From Methylophilus sp. Leaf416 (GTDB lineage: Bacteria; Pseudomonadota; Gammaproteobacteria; Burkholderiales; Methylophilaceae): a stretch of 64,000 nucleotides of DNA. Below the pieces are notes generated by a model, which made no database searches, was not told the origin of the DNA, and worked only from the letters and a program-made list of their open reading frames with translations. Position 1 is the first letter of the stretch. Every line of letters starts with the position of its first letter. The position numbers and the translations under genes are program-made. The stretch covers positions 125,691-189,690 of the forward strand of contig NZ_LMQS01000003.1 in the NCBI RefSeq assembly GCF_001424665.1. Direction: 5' to 3'. This document shows, one piece after another, positions 45,523 to 54,504 of the stretch.

Positions 45523-45672
45523 ACAACTGACTCAGTCTTGGATTTGAGTCCTCCAAACATTCAAACCATCCATGAATTTGCAGGCTATGGCTTTTTTCTT
45601 TTTGCAAGGGCATTGGAGAGCCTAGATATTTTGTATTGATCCGTTTTTTTAATCGTTGTTAGGAGTTTAAGT

Positions 45673-46170
45673 ATGAAAAAGTCTTTATTATTACTCGCGT
45701 TCGGGCTAAGCACTGTCTTGAATACTGCATATGCCGCAACTTATGATGCGACCTTGTCAGGTGATGGCTATCAATTCAGCAGTTCATTTTCTGGTGATAC
45801 CAGTTTCAATGACTACATAAGATTTAACACGGAAGGCTTGCAGAATATCGTAGCCAGTATCTCAGGCTCCAGTAGCACGGCATTCACCTTTGAAACATTT
45901 AATCTACTTGATGCCAATAAGAATCTTGTTGCGACCGGTTCTGTTTTAAATGGCACTCCGAAAGTATCTTTTGGCTACCTTGAAAGCGCACAGTACGGGA
46001 ATTTTTTCCTGCATGTCGTAGGCACTAGTGTTGGTGCAACCACCGGTTACAATGGCACTATCACCACATTCACTGCTGCTGCAGTACCAGAACCAGAAAC
46101 ATACGCTCTATTTCTAGCGGGTCTGGGCTTGGTGGGCTTAATGGGTCGTAAAAAAAGTCTTGGTGCCTAA
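45673..46170 (+). CDS. PEP-CTERM sorted exported protein (FxDxF type)
   Basis: The 165-residue protein has an N-terminal signal peptide (MKKSLLLLAFG..AYA, cleavage near 22), a beta-rich middle starting YDATLSGDGYQFSSSFSGDTSFNDY, and a C-terminal PEP-CTERM signal: VPEPETYALFLAGLGLVGLMGRKKS. PEP-CTERM proteins are sorted and cleaved by an exosortase (EpsH), usually linked to exopolysaccharide; that enzyme is not in this window. The F-x-D-x-F element (about 39-47) is the hallmark of a PEP-CTERM subfamily. It ends before a strong terminator. Confidence 0.85.
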   Translation: MKKSLLLLAFGLSTVLNTAYAATYDATLSGDGYQFSSSFSGDTSFNDYIRFNTEGLQNIVASISGSSSTAFTFETFNLLDANKNLVATGSVLNGTPKVSFGYLESAQYGNFFLHVVGTSVGATTGYNGTITTFTAAAVPEPETYALFLAGLGLVGLMGRKKSLGA

Positions 46171-46197
46171 ACTAGCTCACTGTTTATGAGTTCAGAT

Positions 46198-46226
46198 AAA
46201 TCCCCGCTTCTGCGGGGATTTTTTAT
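46198..46226 (+). terminator. Rho-independent terminator after the PEP-CTERM gene
   Basis: Stem AAATCCCCGC / GCGGGGATTT with loop TTCT, followed by a T run. Confidence 0.9.
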
Positions 46227-46297
46227 TATCTTTGAATAATCAACTGTATTAATTGAAGCTATTACCTTTGACAGCCTGAATCGCATAGAATAAGCAT

Positions 46298-47404
46298 ATG
46301 AACTATTATCAGCCAGAACCTGCTTACACCCACGGCAGTAAACCAAAAGTGGGTATACTGCTAGCCAATCTGGGTACGCCCGAAGCTCCTACAGCCAAAG
46401 CCCTCCGTCCTTATTTACAGCAATTTCTGATGGACAGGCGCGTGGTAGAAATCCCACGCTTTATCTGGTGCTGGATTTTACACTGCATCATTCTGGTGAT
46501 TCGCCCAAAAAAATCGGCAGAAAAATATGCGAGTGTCTGGACAGACCAAGGCTCACCGCTGATGATATATGCGCAACAACAGAAAAAACTGCTGCAAGGC
46601 TACCTGACCCAAAAAATCAATTCGCCTTTTGCTGTCGAACTGGGGATGACCTATGGCAACCCCAGCATGAAAAGCGCCATTGAGTCCCTTAAGGCACAAG
46701 GCTGTGACCGTATCCTGGTTTTTCCGCTATACCCGCAATATGCCGCCAGTAGTACGGCTGCCGCACTGGATGCAGTGTGGCGAGTACTGCTCAAAATGCG
46801 CAATGTGCCGGCTATCCGCACTATCAAGCACTACCACGATCACCCGCTGTACATTCAAGCGCTTGCCAGCCATATCCAAGCCTACTGGCAACAACACGGC
46901 CAGCCAGAAAAACTGGTCATGAGCTTTCACGGTGTGCCAAAATTCCATCTGCTTAAAGGCGACCCCTACCATTGCGAATGCCACAAAACAGCACGCTTGC
47001 TGGCAGAGGCTTTGGGCTTAAGCAAAGAACAATATCAAATCGCCTTTCAATCCCGCTTTGGCCGCCAGGAATGGCTGCAACCCTATCTCGCCAATACGCT
47101 GGATGCCCTAGGTAAACAACAACTCAAACGTATAGATGTCGTCTGTCCCGGCTTCAGCAGCGATTGCCTGGAAACCCTGGAAGAAATCGCCATGGAAGGT
47201 AAACATTTGTTCCAGTCTGTTGGCGGCGGGGATTATCACTACATACCGGCACTGAACAGCGAAGCGGTGTGGATTGAGGCCATGCGTGATATTGCCCTGG
47301 AGCACTTGCAGGGCTGGGTTAGTGACGAGTTTGACTCAGTAAATGCAGAAGCAGAGGCGCAAGATAGTAAAGCGCGGGCTTTAGCACTGGGCGCTGAAAA
47401 ATAA
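46298..47404 (+). CDS. hemH: Ferrochelatase
   Basis: HemH inserts Fe(II) into protoporphyrin IX, the last step of heme synthesis. The 368-residue protein has KVGILLANLGTPEAPTA at the start, the TYGNPS and VFPLYPQYAASSTAA motifs, and VMSFHGVPKFHL, whose His is the metal-binding residue, and ends in an acidic tail. Length is typical for the betaproteobacterial form. It lies between the PEP-CTERM gene and the LPS heptose operon. Confidence 0.95.
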   Translation: MNYYQPEPAYTHGSKPKVGILLANLGTPEAPTAKALRPYLQQFLMDRRVVEIPRFIWCWILHCIILVIRPKKSAEKYASVWTDQGSPLMIYAQQQKKLLQGYLTQKINSPFAVELGMTYGNPSMKSAIESLKAQGCDRILVFPLYPQYAASSTAAALDAVWRVLLKMRNVPAIRTIKHYHDHPLYIQALASHIQAYWQQHGQPEKLVMSFHGVPKFHLLKGDPYHCECHKTARLLAEALGLSKEQYQIAFQSRFGRQEWLQPYLANTLDALGKQQLKRIDVVCPGFSSDCLETLEEIAMEGKHLFQSVGGGDYHYIPALNSEAVWIEAMRDIALEHLQGWVSDEFDSVNAEAEAQDSKARALALGAEK

Positions 47405-47444
47405 ACTTCATACTACGCGCAGGCTCTCCATCCCTTTGATTTGT

Positions 47445-47481
47445 CATAGAACGGTGTGATGCGTTAACACGCCATTCTATG
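47445..47481. repeat. Imperfect inverted repeat upstream of hldD
   Basis: CATAGAACGGTGT and ACACGCCATTCTATG pair imperfectly, with two one-base gaps and about nine bases of loop. No T run follows. It sits 41 bases after hemH and 55 before hldD and could be a weak terminator or an mRNA structure. No clear regulatory role. Confidence 0.35.
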
Positions 47482-47536
47482 CCAGCCGTCGCCGATTACG
47501 CGTTATAATCGCGTTTTAACGTTTTAATCGCTCCAT

Positions 47537-48526
47537 ATGATCATTATCACCGGTGGCGCAGGCATGATAGGTTCTATCATGGCCTGGCATTTAAATAACA
47601 AGCTTGGCCGACAAGACCTGGTGATTGTTGACCGCATCACGCATGAAAACCAGTGGCAAAATCTGGTACACAGGCACTATGCAGAATACCTGGACAAAGA
47701 CCAGTTGTTCGATTTCCTCGAAGATAACGATGACATCACTGCAGTGATTCATATGGGTGCCATCAGCGCGACCACCGAGCGTGACTTTAACAAGCTGGTG
47801 GCTGATAACATGCATTATTCGCAGGACTTGTGGTCGTGGTGTGCGGAATATGAAGTACCGTTCTTTTATGCCAGTTCTGCGGCAACGTATGGTGGTGGTG
47901 AGCAAGGTTACGATGATGCCAGCATTGAGAACCTGCGCCCTTTGAATGGCTATGGTTACTCCAAACATTTTTTTGACCAGTGGGTGTTACAGCAGGTGGC
48001 GCAAAAACAGATCACCCCGCCTGCCTGGGCAGGATTCAAGTTCTTTAACGTCTATGGTCCAAATGAATATCATAAGGAACGCATGGCTAGTGTTGCTTAC
48101 CATACCTTTAATCAGTTCAGCGAAACCGGCACCATGCGCCTGTTCAAAGGCACTAAAGAAGGCATTGAAGATGGTATGCAGCTACGCGATTTTGTCTATG
48201 TTAAAGATGTCGCTGATGTGATGGGGTTTTTCCTTGAAGCAGCCCTGAAGCAAAAACCGGCCACCAGCGCCATTTACAATATAGGCACCGGCCAGGCACG
48301 CAGCTTCAAAGATCTGGCAACCAATGTCATGACCAGCATGGCGCGTGAACCCCACATTACCTACATTGATATGCCACAGGATTTACAGGGTAAATACCAG
48401 TATTTCACACAGGCAGAGATGCAAAAGTTGCGTCATGCAGGCTACAAAAAACCTTTCACCAGCCTGGAAGAAGGTGTGAAAGATTATGTGCAACAATATT
48501 TAATGCAAGACGACCCCTATTGCTAA
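47537..48526 (+). CDS. hldD: ADP-L-glycero-D-manno-heptose 6-epimerase
   Basis: HldD epimerises the ADP-heptose precursor of the LPS inner core. The 329-residue short-chain dehydrogenase has TGGAGMIGS at about 4-12 (Rossmann motif, with Met for the usual Phe), VIHMGAISATTERD, and the catalytic YGYSKHFFDQW. It opens a five-gene plus-strand operon hldD-gmhA-hldE-waaF-kinase, with the first intergenic gap of 85 bases and then overlaps of 1-4 bases. Confidence 0.95.
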   Translation: MIIITGGAGMIGSIMAWHLNNKLGRQDLVIVDRITHENQWQNLVHRHYAEYLDKDQLFDFLEDNDDITAVIHMGAISATTERDFNKLVADNMHYSQDLWSWCAEYEVPFFYASSAATYGGGEQGYDDASIENLRPLNGYGYSKHFFDQWVLQQVAQKQITPPAWAGFKFFNVYGPNEYHKERMASVAYHTFNQFSETGTMRLFKGTKEGIEDGMQLRDFVYVKDVADVMGFFLEAALKQKPATSAIYNIGTGQARSFKDLATNVMTSMAREPHITYIDMPQDLQGKYQYFTQAEMQKLRHAGYKKPFTSLEEGVKDYVQQYLMQDDPYC

Positions 48527-48611
48527 CCATGCGCCTTTTATTCCCTAGTTGTAATTTCACTCAATTGCCCGCATTTGATGCGTATACATACACCTACTTA
48601 AGGGCGGTATC

Positions 48612-49172
48612 ATGAGCTATATTGAATATCTGGAAGGCGAACATGCGGCACATATGACCATGTTTCAAGCGTTGAAAGCCAGCTTTCCGCTGATCAGTGA
48701 AGTGGGATTGGCGATGCGTCAATGTATTCAGCAGGGTGGGAAAATCCTGCTGTGTGGTAATGGCGGTAGTGCAGCCGATAGCCAGCATATTGCTGCTGAA
48801 ATCGTCGGCCGCTTTAAAAAAGAGCGCAAAGGTTTGCCCTCGATTGCATTGACTACTGACACCTCAATCCTCACCTCGGTAGGCAACGATTACGGCTACG
48901 ATTACATTTTTGCGCGGCAGGTAGAGGCCTTATGTCGTCCGGAAGATATGCTGATCGGCCTGACCACCAGCGGCAACAGCGCTAACGTCGTGCGAGCGAT
49001 TGAAGCAGCCAATGAGATCGGCGCGACCACTATTGGTTTAACCGGCGGTAGTGGCGGCAAATTGAATACGCTCTGCAAATACAATATTGTGGTGCCCTCG
49101 AATGTGACTGCGCGCATCCAGGAAGCCCATATTTTCATCGGCCACAGTCTGTGCGAGATTCTGGAATCCTGA
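48612..49172 (+). CDS. gmhA: Sedoheptulose 7-phosphate isomerase
   Basis: GmhA converts sedoheptulose 7-phosphate to D-glycero-D-manno-heptose 7-phosphate. The 186-residue SIS-domain protein has [18 protein letters not shown] (about 50-67), typical of the family, [18 protein letters not shown] and [11 protein letters not shown]. Its stop codon overlaps the hldE start by one base (TGATG). The gene order gives the first step of the heptose pathway next to the last. Confidence 0.93.
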   Translation: MSYIEYLEGEHAAHMTMFQALKASFPLISEVGLAMRQCIQQGGKILLCGNGGSAADSQHIAAEIVGRFKKERKGLPSIALTTDTSILTSVGNDYGYDYIFARQVEALCRPEDMLIGLTTSGNSANVVRAIEAANEIGATTIGLTGGSGGKLNTLCKYNIVVPSNVTARIQEAHIFIGHSLCEILES

Positions 49173-50644
49173 TGGCTGGCACACACACGACTGCCAGCCT
49201 GGCAACACTGGTTCAACACTTTGGTGAAAACAATCAACAGGTACTGGTGATTGGGGATGTGATGCTGGATCGCTATTTAATCGGCGAAGTAAACCGCATT
49301 TCGCCAGAAGCGCCGGTGCCGGTGCTACTCATTAAATCCGAACAACATTGTGCAGGTGGTGCCGCAAACGTAGCGGCAAACTTGGCTTTGCTGGGTATAC
49401 ACACGCGCATGATCGGCCTGATAGGCGAAGATAATGAAGCCTCGCTCTTAGTAAATGCCATGCACAACCATAGTATAGATACGCAAGCGATGATTAAAAC
49501 TGCAGCGCGGCCGACCATTGCAAAAACCCGTATTATGGGTGGGCATCAACAAATGATGCGACTGGATCAGGAAATCACAGATGAATTATCCGCCAGTGAA
49601 GTAAGTCATGTCACCAAAGCCATCCAGGCTGCACTTGAGCAGCAGCCAGCACTGGTCATTCTGTCGGACTATGCCAAAGGTTTGCTGACCGAAGATATTT
49701 GCCAGCATGTGATTCATTATTGCCGTGCGCACAAAATTCCCGTATTGGTTGACCCTAAGGGACGCAATTACCATAAATATCGTGGCGCAACTGCCCTTAC
49801 ACCTAACAAGAAAGAAACGGCCGAGGCTTGTGATACCCAGGTCAATGATTCTGCTCTGATTGAAAAGGCGAGTACCTTAAAAGCCGGCTTATCCCTTGAT
49901 TTTCTGGCCGTCACGCGTGGTGAAGAAGGCATTAGCCTCATCACCGAGCGCATAGAACATCTCAGCGCGACCGCCAAACAAGTATTTGATGTTTCCGGCG
50001 CCGGAGATACAGTGATTGCCACACTGGCCGCTGGCCTGATACATGGCTTGTCGGCACTGGAAAGCTTATCACTGGCCAACATTGCCGCCGGCGTGGTAGT
50101 TGGTCAAGTGGGCACGGTACCCATTACCAAGGCTGACCTGGTTTATGCAATTGCAAGTGCTCAAGGTAGTGCCCAGGCGCATAAAGTCAGCGAGTTACCC
50201 GAACTGCTACAAAAAGTTTCTGCCTGGAAACAGCAAGGCCAAAAAATCGTTTTCACCAATGGCTGCTTTGATTTATTGCATGCGGGCCATGTGACTTACC
50301 TTGAAGGTGCAAAAAAACGCGGTGACAAGCTGGTGCTTGGCCTGAATACCGACCGCTCGGTGTCTGCTCTTAAAGGCCCCACCCGCCCTGTAGTGAATGA
50401 AAATGACCGTGCCCGGGTTCTGGCGGCACTGGAATCTGTCGATGCCGTGATCTTGTTTGACGAAGATACGCCGCTCAACTTGATTAATGCCATCCGCCCG
50501 GATGTAATCGCCAAAGGCAGTGATTACACGGCTGACCAGGTGGTTGGTGGGCAGGAAGTATTAGCCTGGGGCGGTGAAATCGCGCTGATTGACTTGGTGG
50601 AAGGCCGCAGTACCAGCAACCTGATTAAAAAAATGCACGCATGA
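49172..50644 (+). CDS. hldE: Bifunctional heptose 7-phosphate kinase / heptose 1-phosphate adenylyltransferase
   Basis: HldE phosphorylates heptose 7-phosphate and later adenylylates the 1-phosphate. From ATG 49172, coupled to the gmhA stop, it has 490 residues. The N-terminal ribokinase-like half has CAGGAANVAANLALLG and DVSGAGDTVIATLAAG (catalytic Asp). The C-terminal cytidylyltransferase-like half has VFTNGCFDLLHAGHVTYL (HxGH-type site). The dephosphorylation step between them (GmhB) is not encoded in this window. waaF overlaps by 4 bases. Confidence 0.95.
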   Translation: MAGTHTTASLATLVQHFGENNQQVLVIGDVMLDRYLIGEVNRISPEAPVPVLLIKSEQHCAGGAANVAANLALLGIHTRMIGLIGEDNEASLLVNAMHNHSIDTQAMIKTAARPTIAKTRIMGGHQQMMRLDQEITDELSASEVSHVTKAIQAALEQQPALVILSDYAKGLLTEDICQHVIHYCRAHKIPVLVDPKGRNYHKYRGATALTPNKKETAEACDTQVNDSALIEKASTLKAGLSLDFLAVTRGEEGISLITERIEHLSATAKQVFDVSGAGDTVIATLAAGLIHGLSALESLSLANIAAGVVVGQVGTVPITKADLVYAIASAQGSAQAHKVSELPELLQKVSAWKQQGQKIVFTNGCFDLLHAGHVTYLEGAKKRGDKLVLGLNTDRSVSALKGPTRPVVNENDRARVLAALESVDAVILFDEDTPLNLINAIRPDVIAKGSDYTADQVVGGQEVLAWGGEIALIDLVEGRSTSNLIKKMHA

Positions 50645-51666
50645 ACAAGATTCTGGTGATGGGCCCATCATGGGTGGGTGACATGGTGCTGGCGCAAAGC
50701 ATGTTCAAGCAACTCAAAATTGACCAGCCGGATTGCCAGATTGATGTCGCCGCCCCTGCATGGACCTTACCATTGCTGGAAAGAATGCCGGAAGTGTCGC
50801 AGGCAATTGCGTTGCCTTTTAAACACGGCGATTTAGCCATAGGCGAGCGTTATCGATTTGGTAAACAACTATCCACACATGGCTACAACCAGGCCATTTT
50901 GCTCACTAACAGCCTGAAATCGGCAATCTTGCCATGGGCTGCCAACATCCCTATCCGCACCGGTTTTAAAGGCGAAATGCGTTATGGCCTGATTAACGAT
51001 ATGCGGCCATTAGACAAATCCATCCTAAAAAAAACTGTGGAGCGTTTTGTTGCACTTGGTCGCCCAAAGCACACTGATTTGCCCGTTGAATTACGGTTGC
51101 CCGCATTGAATGCCAATCGTGACAGCATTCCTGCATTAATGCAGCAGCATGCTATTACATCTACGGGCAAACCTGTGCTTGGCTTATGTCCAGGAGCAGA
51201 ATACGGCGAAGCCAAGCGCTGGCCTATTGAATATTATGCCGAGGTGGCTAATGCGGCCTTAAACCACGGCTGGCAAGTCTGGCTGTTTGGGTCGGATAAA
51301 GACAAGACGGTTACGACAGAAATTCAGAGTCACACACAACAACGCTGCGTAGACCTGGCCGGTAAAACCAAGCTGGGTGAAGCGATTGATTTAATGTCTG
51401 CCTGCCATACCATCATCAGTAATGACTCTGGCCTCATGCACGTTGCAGCGGCGCTTGATAAACAACTGGTCGCCATCTATGGCTCATCCGACCCTAGCCA
51501 TACACCACCTATGCATCCACAAGCAATCATTGAGTATCTGGGATTGTCCTGCAGCCCGTGCTTTGAACGTGTTTGCCCACTGGGACACCTTAATTGCTTG
51601 AAGCAAATACCGCCGGCACGGGTGATAAAGCATCTTTCATTAAGCGCGCAAGCGATTAAGGCATGA
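50641..51666 (+). CDS. waaF: LPS heptosyltransferase II
   Basis: WaaF transfers the second heptose from ADP-heptose to the LPS inner core. The 341-residue GT9 protein has the N-terminal VMGPSWVGDMVLAQSMF (about 5-21, in which ADP-heptose transferases share the GD motif), LLTNSLKSA, LCPGAEYGEAKRWP and SNDSGLMHVAAAL. The second lobe residues bind nucleotide. Translationally coupled to hldE by ATGA and to the following kinase-like gene by a 4-base overlap. Confidence 0.93.
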   Translation: MNKILVMGPSWVGDMVLAQSMFKQLKIDQPDCQIDVAAPAWTLPLLERMPEVSQAIALPFKHGDLAIGERYRFGKQLSTHGYNQAILLTNSLKSAILPWAANIPIRTGFKGEMRYGLINDMRPLDKSILKKTVERFVALGRPKHTDLPVELRLPALNANRDSIPALMQQHAITSTGKPVLGLCPGAEYGEAKRWPIEYYAEVANAALNHGWQVWLFGSDKDKTVTTEIQSHTQQRCVDLAGKTKLGEAIDLMSACHTIISNDSGLMHVAAALDKQLVAIYGSSDPSHTPPMHPQAIIEYLGLSCSPCFERVCPLGHLNCLKQIPPARVIKHLSLSAQAIKA

Positions 51667-52391
51667 CTTATCCTCTCCTGACAGCGCAACACCTGAGCGA
51701 TGCACGCGTGATCGAGCGTGACCCGCGAGGGATTAAAGTGGTGCAGTTGCCGAACGGCGATTACCTGAAAGTGTTTCGCCTGCGCCACCGCTTTAGCTGG
51801 GCCCGTTTTCAGGGTTATGCGCAACGCTTTTCAAAGAACGCATTTAAGCTCGTTAAATTAGGCATTCCTACAGTTAAAGTGATCGATTGCTATGAAGTAA
51901 AAAATGCCAGCCTGCTTGATTATCCACTGTCAGTTAATGAGCATAAAAAGGCTGAAGATTCAGAGGCTTCAAGCCATACTTTTGCTGTTCATTACGCACC
52001 CTTGGCCGGCGAAACACTAAAAACCTTGCTGGATCAGCAGCAATTACAAACACACCATGTTGTACAGCTAGGCGCTTTTATTGCCGAGCTACATAAAAAA
52101 GGTATTCACTTCCGGTCATTACATTTGGGGAATATTGTGCTCACGACCGAAGGCAAGATGGGCTTGATTGATATTGCAGATATGAAGATTTACCCGTGGT
52201 CACTGTGGTTCAGGACAAGGCTACGCAGCTTTCGACATTTGACACGTTATGCCAGGATGAATGCGCCTTTTGGCTTATCTAATTGGGCAATATTGCTAGA
52301 TAGCTACTTTGAACATGCAAAATTAAGTGCATCTGAAATAAATACGCTCAGAGAGAAAATGCAGCAATATTTGCTGCATCCTCCACACTAG
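51663..52391 (+). CDS. LPS kinase-like protein lacking the catalytic Asp
   Basis: The 242-residue protein has the fold landmarks of the InaA/WaaP/KdkA LPS kinases: a Lys in DYLKVFRL at about 33-40 as the ATP-binding lysine, then LGAFIAELHKKGIHF, the catalytic-loop equivalent RSLHLGN at about 151-157, and DIAD at 170-173 as the metal-binding element. Where these kinases have an Asp (HxDLxxxN) this protein has Ser152, so phosphotransfer is doubtful. The gene is translationally coupled to waaF, which suggests a job on the heptose-containing core, as a kinase with an altered site or a pseudokinase. The last four bases overlap the convergent membrane protein gene. Confidence 0.75.
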   Translation: MTYPLLTAQHLSDARVIERDPRGIKVVQLPNGDYLKVFRLRHRFSWARFQGYAQRFSKNAFKLVKLGIPTVKVIDCYEVKNASLLDYPLSVNEHKKAEDSEASSHTFAVHYAPLAGETLKTLLDQQQLQTHHVVQLGAFIAELHKKGIHFRSLHLGNIVLTTEGKMGLIDIADMKIYPWSLWFRTRLRSFRHLTRYARMNAPFGLSNWAILLDSYFEHAKLSASEINTLREKMQQYLLHPPH

Positions 52392-53911
52392 CTGACACGT
52401 TTAAAAACTAGCAATTGTTTTCGGTTTTTATGTCCGTAAAACGTTTTTTCTAATTTAAAGCCAGTCAGTTGCTGCTGTAACGCTTTTAACTTGGCATTTT
52501 CTTCAGGCGTGTCGCCAAGTTTAATCACCAGATAAGCATATTGCTGGATACGCCCGTCAGCAATGCGTTTTGACAGATCATCCCATTCATAATCGCTTCT
52601 GCCATCATAAGGCACATCTGCATAAAACCTTTGCTTGGCAGAAGCATAGAGTGCCTGCTGACCGTCCGGCAATCTGGACTTCACATATTTGACCGCATCA
52701 ATTTCATAATAAAAATCCGTACCTTTAGGTTTAACGTTATTGACAAACCCCGCCAATACGATGAGCGCAGCTATGATTAACAACAACCTTTTTACAGGAG
52801 TAACTTTCGTTTTTGGATGATGTAATAATTTCTGCACTGCAAAACTTGAAAATACAATCAAAACAAAGCCAAACAATGCCACATAGCGGGCGGACAGCAG
52901 GTTGACTTTGAAAGTGATTAAACAGCCGATGACCCACGACACAAATAACCAGAACAACAGCACTTGATATGCCACAGGCTGGATGTTTTTTTTGATGGTA
53001 TGTTTTTCAGCCGCAACGAATAAGGTCGGACCCCAACCAGCAACTCCCAGACACTTCAATGTCGGAATCGCAATATACACAAGCAGGAATGCAAACCAGG
53101 CATACTCCTGGAATGGCTCGCCAATCACCTCATCACGCATCACATCCACGCGATGTGTAATCTGCTGGGTGACATTCAGCTTGATATCCTGAAACCCGGT
53201 AAATAGCTCTTTGACCCGCCCAAGATCTTCCAGACTGATGGGCATAAACATTAGAACAACCGGCGCAAGAATACAGCCAATGATAAGCAGGGAATAAGGT
53301 GCAGCAATTTTTTTCAGCCTGCCAGAGGCCTGATGAGCAATAAAAAAGCCCGCAAGCGGTAACACCAGCCACTGTACAGCGCCTTCTATCCTGAAAAGCG
53401 TGGCCAATAATGTAAAAATTTGCCAGTAAATGACTTGCTTCCAGCGCCCTTGCTGATAGAACAAAATGAGTTGGTTAACTGCGTGTACCATCATGGCCCA
53501 GTAACCTAGGTCACGGCTGGCCATAGGCAATATGTTGCCCACAATGTAACCGGAGCCCAATAACAACACTACTGCATAAAATTGTGTCCAGTCATTACCC
53601 CCGGCAATGCTGACCATTCGCATCAGCCCCCATACAAGTAGCATAAAGAAAAACACGATCAGCACATTTGCCGAGGCTTGTAACCCCAGCCCACTGATCG
53701 TGTGAAAGCATGCAATCAACGCAGGGTAAAAACCCCAGCTATAACCTTCAAAGGGATGTGGGTCGCCCATAGAAAAATGGCGGGCCATCTCTATGTATAG
53801 AATAGAGTCATTGGTAACCCAGCCATGCTGAATCACGATGATGCGAATACAGGTAACAAATGCCAGGGCGAAGGCCAGATAGAGTGGTAAGTGTTTGCGG
53901 TGGTTAATCAT
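52388..53911 (-). CDS. Polytopic membrane glycosyltransferase-like protein
   Basis: The 507-residue protein has about ten or eleven hydrophobic helices, beginning with HLPLYLAFALAFVTCI and followed by the acidic SILYIEMARHF loop (residues 35-50), like GT39/ArnT-type lipid-linked sugar transferases, whose first periplasmic loop carries a catalytic Asp/Glu. The C-terminal 110 residues are soluble (DFYYEIDAVKYVKSRL, YLVIKLGDTPEENAKL). The precise sugar donor and acceptor are unknown. Its start overlaps the methyltransferase stop by eight bases, so it is the last gene of the minus-strand glycan operon that meets the heptose operon tail to tail. Confidence 0.7.
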   Translation of the reverse strand: MINHRKHLPLYLAFALAFVTCIRIIVIQHGWVTNDSILYIEMARHFSMGDPHPFEGYSWGFYPALIACFHTISGLGLQASANVLIVFFFMLLVWGLMRMVSIAGGNDWTQFYAVVLLLGSGYIVGNILPMASRDLGYWAMMVHAVNQLILFYQQGRWKQVIYWQIFTLLATLFRIEGAVQWLVLPLAGFFIAHQASGRLKKIAAPYSLLIIGCILAPVVLMFMPISLEDLGRVKELFTGFQDIKLNVTQQITHRVDVMRDEVIGEPFQEYAWFAFLLVYIAIPTLKCLGVAGWGPTLFVAAEKHTIKKNIQPVAYQVLLFWLFVSWVIGCLITFKVNLLSARYVALFGFVLIVFSSFAVQKLLHHPKTKVTPVKRLLLIIAALIVLAGFVNNVKPKGTDFYYEIDAVKYVKSRLPDGQQALYASAKQRFYADVPYDGRSDYEWDDLSKRIADGRIQQYAYLVIKLGDTPEENAKLKALQQQLTGFKLEKTFYGHKNRKQLLVFKRVS

Positions 53912-54500
53912 GTTTAATCGCTTGCAACTCCCATAAAATATGAGTTTGCGGTTTGAGTTTTAATTTTCTGAAGATCGTTTTAAATTTGGTAGAAAAATCA
54001 TCATTGGCATGGTAATGCAATCTAGGATAGACCCAAGCCACACGCCTGGCCTTGAACATACCGGTAAAGCCGTAGTTTTTGCCATAGCAGCGACCCTCAC
54101 AGAAATAGCTATGGGTACCGTCAGTAATGAAGTTCACATGTGTCGGATCGATAAAAGCCTCTTTGCTGGGATACCCAGGGGTTAAGGCATAAAACATTCC
54201 ATCATGCTTTAGCACGCGCCAGATCTCATTCATTAACTCAATAAAGGGGAAGCGTGTGCCATATACGCCACCACTGAGAATCCGAGGAATATGCTCTATA
54301 AAATCAAATGCAGAAACAGCATCAAAAGTACTATCCGGATAAGGAATGGGATCAATAGACAGATTTGCTGTTTTAATTTCCACACCCTGTTCCGGGATTG
54401 AATGTGCAACCAGATCAATGCCGCACACTACTTCATAAGAAAAAGGATTTCTTGGCTTAGCACCGCAGCCCAAATCGAGATGATGTCTAGCTGCTCGCAC
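53904..54500 (-). CDS. SAM-dependent class I methyltransferase
   Basis: The 198-residue protein starts directly at the SAM motif HLDLGCGAKP (residues 7-16), with VCGIDLV as motif II and FDAVSAFDFIEHIPR, the typical post-motif acidic/hydrophobic element. The substrate cannot be read from sequence; in this glycan operon it probably methylates a sugar, as in O-antigen end capping. It begins four bases after the upstream glycosyltransferase stop and overlaps the downstream gene by eight bases. Confidence 0.8.
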   Translation of the reverse strand: MRAARHHLDLGCGAKPRNPFSYEVVCGIDLVAHSIPEQGVEIKTANLSIDPIPYPDSTFDAVSAFDFIEHIPRILSGGVYGTRFPFIELMNEIWRVLKHDGMFYALTPGYPSKEAFIDPTHVNFITDGTHSYFCEGRCYGKNYGFTGMFKARRVAWVYPRLHYHANDDFSTKFKTIFRKLKLKPQTHILWELQAIKHD

Positions 54501-54504
54501 TTGT

